NCBI GenBank assembly: GCA_009782915.1
Contig: WRIC01000011.1
Span: forward strand, 1 to 64,000
Origin: Propionibacteriaceae bacterium
GTDB lineage: Bacteria > Actinomycetota > Actinomycetes > Propionibacteriales > Propionibacteriaceae
Direction of reading: 5' to 3'
DNA: 64,000 nt
A model generated the notes under the pieces. It was not told the DNA's origin. It did not search any database and worked only from the letters and a program-made list of their open reading frames with translations. The position numbers and the translations under genes were made by a program. Shown piece after piece: positions 62,039 through 64,000 of the stretch; positions within the stretch are counted from its first letter, which is position 1; the number at the start of each line of letters is the position of its first letter.

Positions 62039-62938
62039 ATGGCACACACATGGAAACTCGGCGCGCTGGCAATACTAGGATCACTGGCACTTGCAGGCTG
62101 CGACCCCTTTCCCTCATATGGACCAGAAACAGAGGCGCCGAGCCCCACCGTTAGTGAAACCACCGAAGCGCCCGAGACGACAAAGCCCTGGGTTCAGCCG
62201 AACCCACAGATCGAGCTCGACCCACCAGTAGCTCTCGTGGTAGGTCCCGCGAGTCCAATCGAACTCCCGCAACTGCCGTTGAAAAAGATACGCACCGGGG
62301 GTGGACAAGCCTCCATCCAAGCCTTCGCTGACGATGTAGCAGCCGGAAACGTCGAAGAGATCGTACGCAAATGCTGGACCCGCTCCCCCGAAGACCTACG
62401 AACCCTCTACGGCTCCCCCACACACCGTGGGGTCGTACTCGAAGCACTCAGTAAAACCGGCGAAGGCGCCCAAATGGGAATGTTCTGGGAAGGAACCTAC
62501 ATCAGAGTGCTGTTCTATTGGGAAGAAGTCAACAGCCGCTACGCCTGCCCAGTGATGGAGTTCACCCCCGCTGAAGCCAAATGGCGCATGACCCGAATCC
62601 TTGCCATACGTGACGGCAAACCCGTACGTGAAGGAGACGGAGTGAACTACACGCTCATCTGCGGAACCAACAATGATAATTGCGGGCTGCTGTGGGACCC
62701 ACATAACGCCGAACCGCAGGTAGTGGAAGGACGCAAACCACAAATCTCCTCAGCAACCGCTGAGCACTGGGATCGACTACGCGCCCTGAGGGACGCCGAC
62801 ATCACCGTTGAATTGATGATCAATGGTGAATACCGGGTACGCGCCATCGACGGATCCACTGATGCGCTCGCCTATTTCACCGGGCCAGAAACCAATGGTA
62901 CGTGGGGGTTGCCGTACACCCTCGGCGAAATCATGTGA
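62039..62938 (+). CDS. Lipoprotein of unknown function
   Basis: 299 residues. A signal peptide (KLGALAILGSLALAGC) with lipobox Cys at about residue 20, a Thr/Pro/Glu linker, then a soluble domain (EEVNSRYACPVMEFTPAEA, YTLICGTNNDNCGLLWDPH) with paired cysteines and a tail. Family not recognised. AGGAGG lies 5 bases before ATG 62039. Confidence 0.8.
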   Translation: MAHTWKLGALAILGSLALAGCDPFPSYGPETEAPSPTVSETTEAPETTKPWVQPNPQIELDPPVALVVGPASPIELPQLPLKKIRTGGGQASIQAFADDVAAGNVEEIVRKCWTRSPEDLRTLYGSPTHRGVVLEALSKTGEGAQMGMFWEGTYIRVLFYWEEVNSRYACPVMEFTPAEAKWRMTRILAIRDGKPVREGDGVNYTLICGTNNDNCGLLWDPHNAEPQVVEGRKPQISSATAEHWDRLRALRDADITVELMINGEYRVRAIDGSTDALAYFTGPETNGTWGLPYTLGEIM

Positions 62939-62942
62939 CAGT

Positions 62943-62990
62943 TGTTCGACTATGAATTCTGGATTCTGCGACTTCGCGCAGAATGACGGA
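62943..62990. repeat. Palindromic repeat of the common family
   Basis: GTTGTTCGACTATGAATTC leads into GGATTCTGCG paired with CGCAGAATGACGG around a short ACTTCG-type loop. It is nearly the same as the element at 52148-52189. It lies just after the lipoprotein stop. Confidence 0.7.
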
Positions 62991-63099
62991 TAGTGACTGA
63001 GCAGGACGGGATGGGTCAGCACAGAACGACGGAGGTAGTGGGGTAGCATGAGAGTGAGCGCCTTTGGGCGCGAGCAACCTTCGACGGAGTCACGCAATC

Positions 63100-64000
63100 A
63101 TGGAATACTCGAACATCAACACAGCCCTACTCGGGCTACTGACCTCCATAGAAACCCAAGGGCGTGAAGTCACTACACGCGGGTCGGCTACCAAAGAAAT
63201 CGGGCCCATCCAGTTCACGGTGACCAACCCGCTCCAGCGTTGCCTGCTGTTGCCGGGTCGGGCCAACAACATCTTCGCTTCGATTGCTGAAACCATGTGG
63301 GTGTTGGCCGGACGCAACGATGTTGAGTTCCTGCAACACTATCTACCGCGGGCTGGGGACTTCTCCGATGATGGGCTCACCTGGAGAGCAGGGTACGGTC
63401 CTCGGTTGCGCAATTGGGGTGGAGTCGATCAGCTCGATGAGGTCCGCAAGATCCTGCTTGATGAACCCAGCTCACGACGTGCAGTAGCCATCATCTTCGA
63501 CCCCGCCTCGGATTACACCGAATCCAAAGACATCCCCTGCAACAACTGGTTGCACTTCACCATTCGCGATAGAGCATTGAACGCCCACATCGCTATCCGC
63601 TCCAATGATGTCATCTGGGGGTTCTCCGGGATCAACAACTTCGAATGGAGCGTATTGCTCGAAATGATGGCCCACTGGTTGGGTGTCGAGGTTGGCCAAC
63701 TCACCTATTCGATCACCTCCGAACACCTCTATGAGCCACACTTCGAGCGGGCAACCACGATCCTCGAAACACCCATCACCTTCGATCCGTACCTTCGCCA
63801 AGCGCTCACGACACCGAGCTTCGACACCAGTTGGGAAGATTTTTCTGCTCACCTCGATCAGTGGTTTGCTCTGGAAGAAAAAGTACGCACCGGTGTGGAC
63901 TGCGCGGACCAGATAGACTCCTACCCCGACCCTCTCCTGCGTGGATTCCTTCAGATGATGAGAATCTTCTGGGCGATCAAAAACAAAGCAGGCATCGAGG
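63100..64000 (+). CDS. Thymidylate-synthase-family protein, cut by the window end
   Basis: The first 300 residues are present; the frame stays open to the last base. IPCNNWLHFTIRD carries the catalytic Cys in a Pro-Cys context, and HIAIRSNDVIWGF with INNFEWSVLLEMM resemble the Arg-Ser-x-Asp phosphate/dUMP-binding region. ThyA is about 260-280 residues, so this is longer and divergent; it may make dTMP or hydroxymethylate a pyrimidine. GGAGT lies about 12 bases before ATG 63100; the start is supported by the family's N terminus. Confidence 0.75.
   Translation, partial: MEYSNINTALLGLLTSIETQGREVTTRGSATKEIGPIQFTVTNPLQRCLLLPGRANNIFASIAETMWVLAGRNDVEFLQHYLPRAGDFSDDGLTWRAGYGPRLRNWGGVDQLDEVRKILLDEPSSRRAVAIIFDPASDYTESKDIPCNNWLHFTIRDRALNAHIAIRSNDVIWGFSGINNFEWSVLLEMMAHWLGVEVGQLTYSITSEHLYEPHFERATTILETPITFDPYLRQALTTPSFDTSWEDFSAHLDQWFALEEKVRTGVDCADQIDSYPDPLLRGFLQMMRIFWAIKNKAGIE

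Noticed and set aside
61211-62047. 278-codon minus-strand gene
   Set aside because: Most of it lies in intergenic repeats and mirrors them in Pro/Arg-rich stretches; only the two short frames with ribosome sites (55 and 41 codons) are credible.

Overview
The window reads as a chromosome segment of an actinomycete (Actinomycetota, perhaps near Propionibacteriales; the genus cannot be fixed from sequence alone). The evidence is the long actinobacterial-type isoleucyl-tRNA synthetase, a DUF2510 membrane protein, septum-formation-domain proteins, a type I glutamine synthetase and a DLW-39-type small protein beside tRNA-Ala(UGC). Backbone genes look moderately G+C rich (mid-50s percent by eye). 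The stretch from about 18.46 to 36.6 kb is clearly richer (low to mid 60s).

Layout. (1) 1-18.5 kb, backbone: ileS; a DUF2510 protein; a very large L,D-transpeptidase; a LytR_C-type protein; an ArsB/NhaD-family ion transporter; glnA; a run of membrane proteins with N-terminal leucine-rich-repeat variants and septum-formation domains; a sigma-70-like regulator; two small membrane proteins; tRNA-Ala. Gaps are filled with two families of short palindromic repeats. (2) 18.4-36.6 kb, a genomic island with its left end in the 3' end of tRNA-Ala. It carries the 3' remnant of a large serine integrase, a truncated DUF2637 gene, a primase-polymerase, an AraC regulator and a dense nucleic-acid-processing block. 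That block has two converging, translationally coupled operons. The rightward one encodes a UvrD-type helicase fused to an iron-sulfur RecB nuclease, a type III-like Mod methyltransferase, a Res-like helicase-nuclease and a small membrane protein. The leftward one encodes a Dam-type methylase, a HerA ATPase and a NurA nuclease with a zinc-ribbon insert. This is the best candidate for an undescribed or poorly described defence system. The island ends in a broken PIN toxin-antitoxin locus and a degenerate tRNA-3'-end-like sequence near 36.6 kb. (3) 36.8-41 kb: a secreted Ig-repeat protein, a CDGSH iron-sulfur protein, an autoregulated TetR/ferric-reductase-like operon and an S4 RNA-binding protein. 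(4) 41-62 kb, an accessory region rich in unrecognised genes. It holds an orphan TraD/VirD4-like ATPase with a DUF5663 partner, a DUF6745 pair, a DUF11-type surface protein, a matrixin-type protease, a TIR-membrane-extracellular protein, a zinc-finger microprotein between large palindromes, an RNase H/SLOG pair, a caspase-like protease facing two large unknown genes, and an operon of two microproteins, an OmpA-domain protein and a multi-pass membrane protein. (5) 62-64 kb: a lipoprotein and the start of a thymidylate-synthase-like gene cut by the window end.

Functional themes. The left backbone part is about translation, nitrogen assimilation and the cell envelope. The island is about DNA modification, unwinding and cleavage, and it looks immobilised because the integrase and toxin are broken. 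The 41-62 kb region combines surface or secreted proteins with signalling and cell-death-type domains (TIR, caspase, SLOG), which suggests conflict or immunity functions. All domain names come from reading motifs by eye; no database search was possible.
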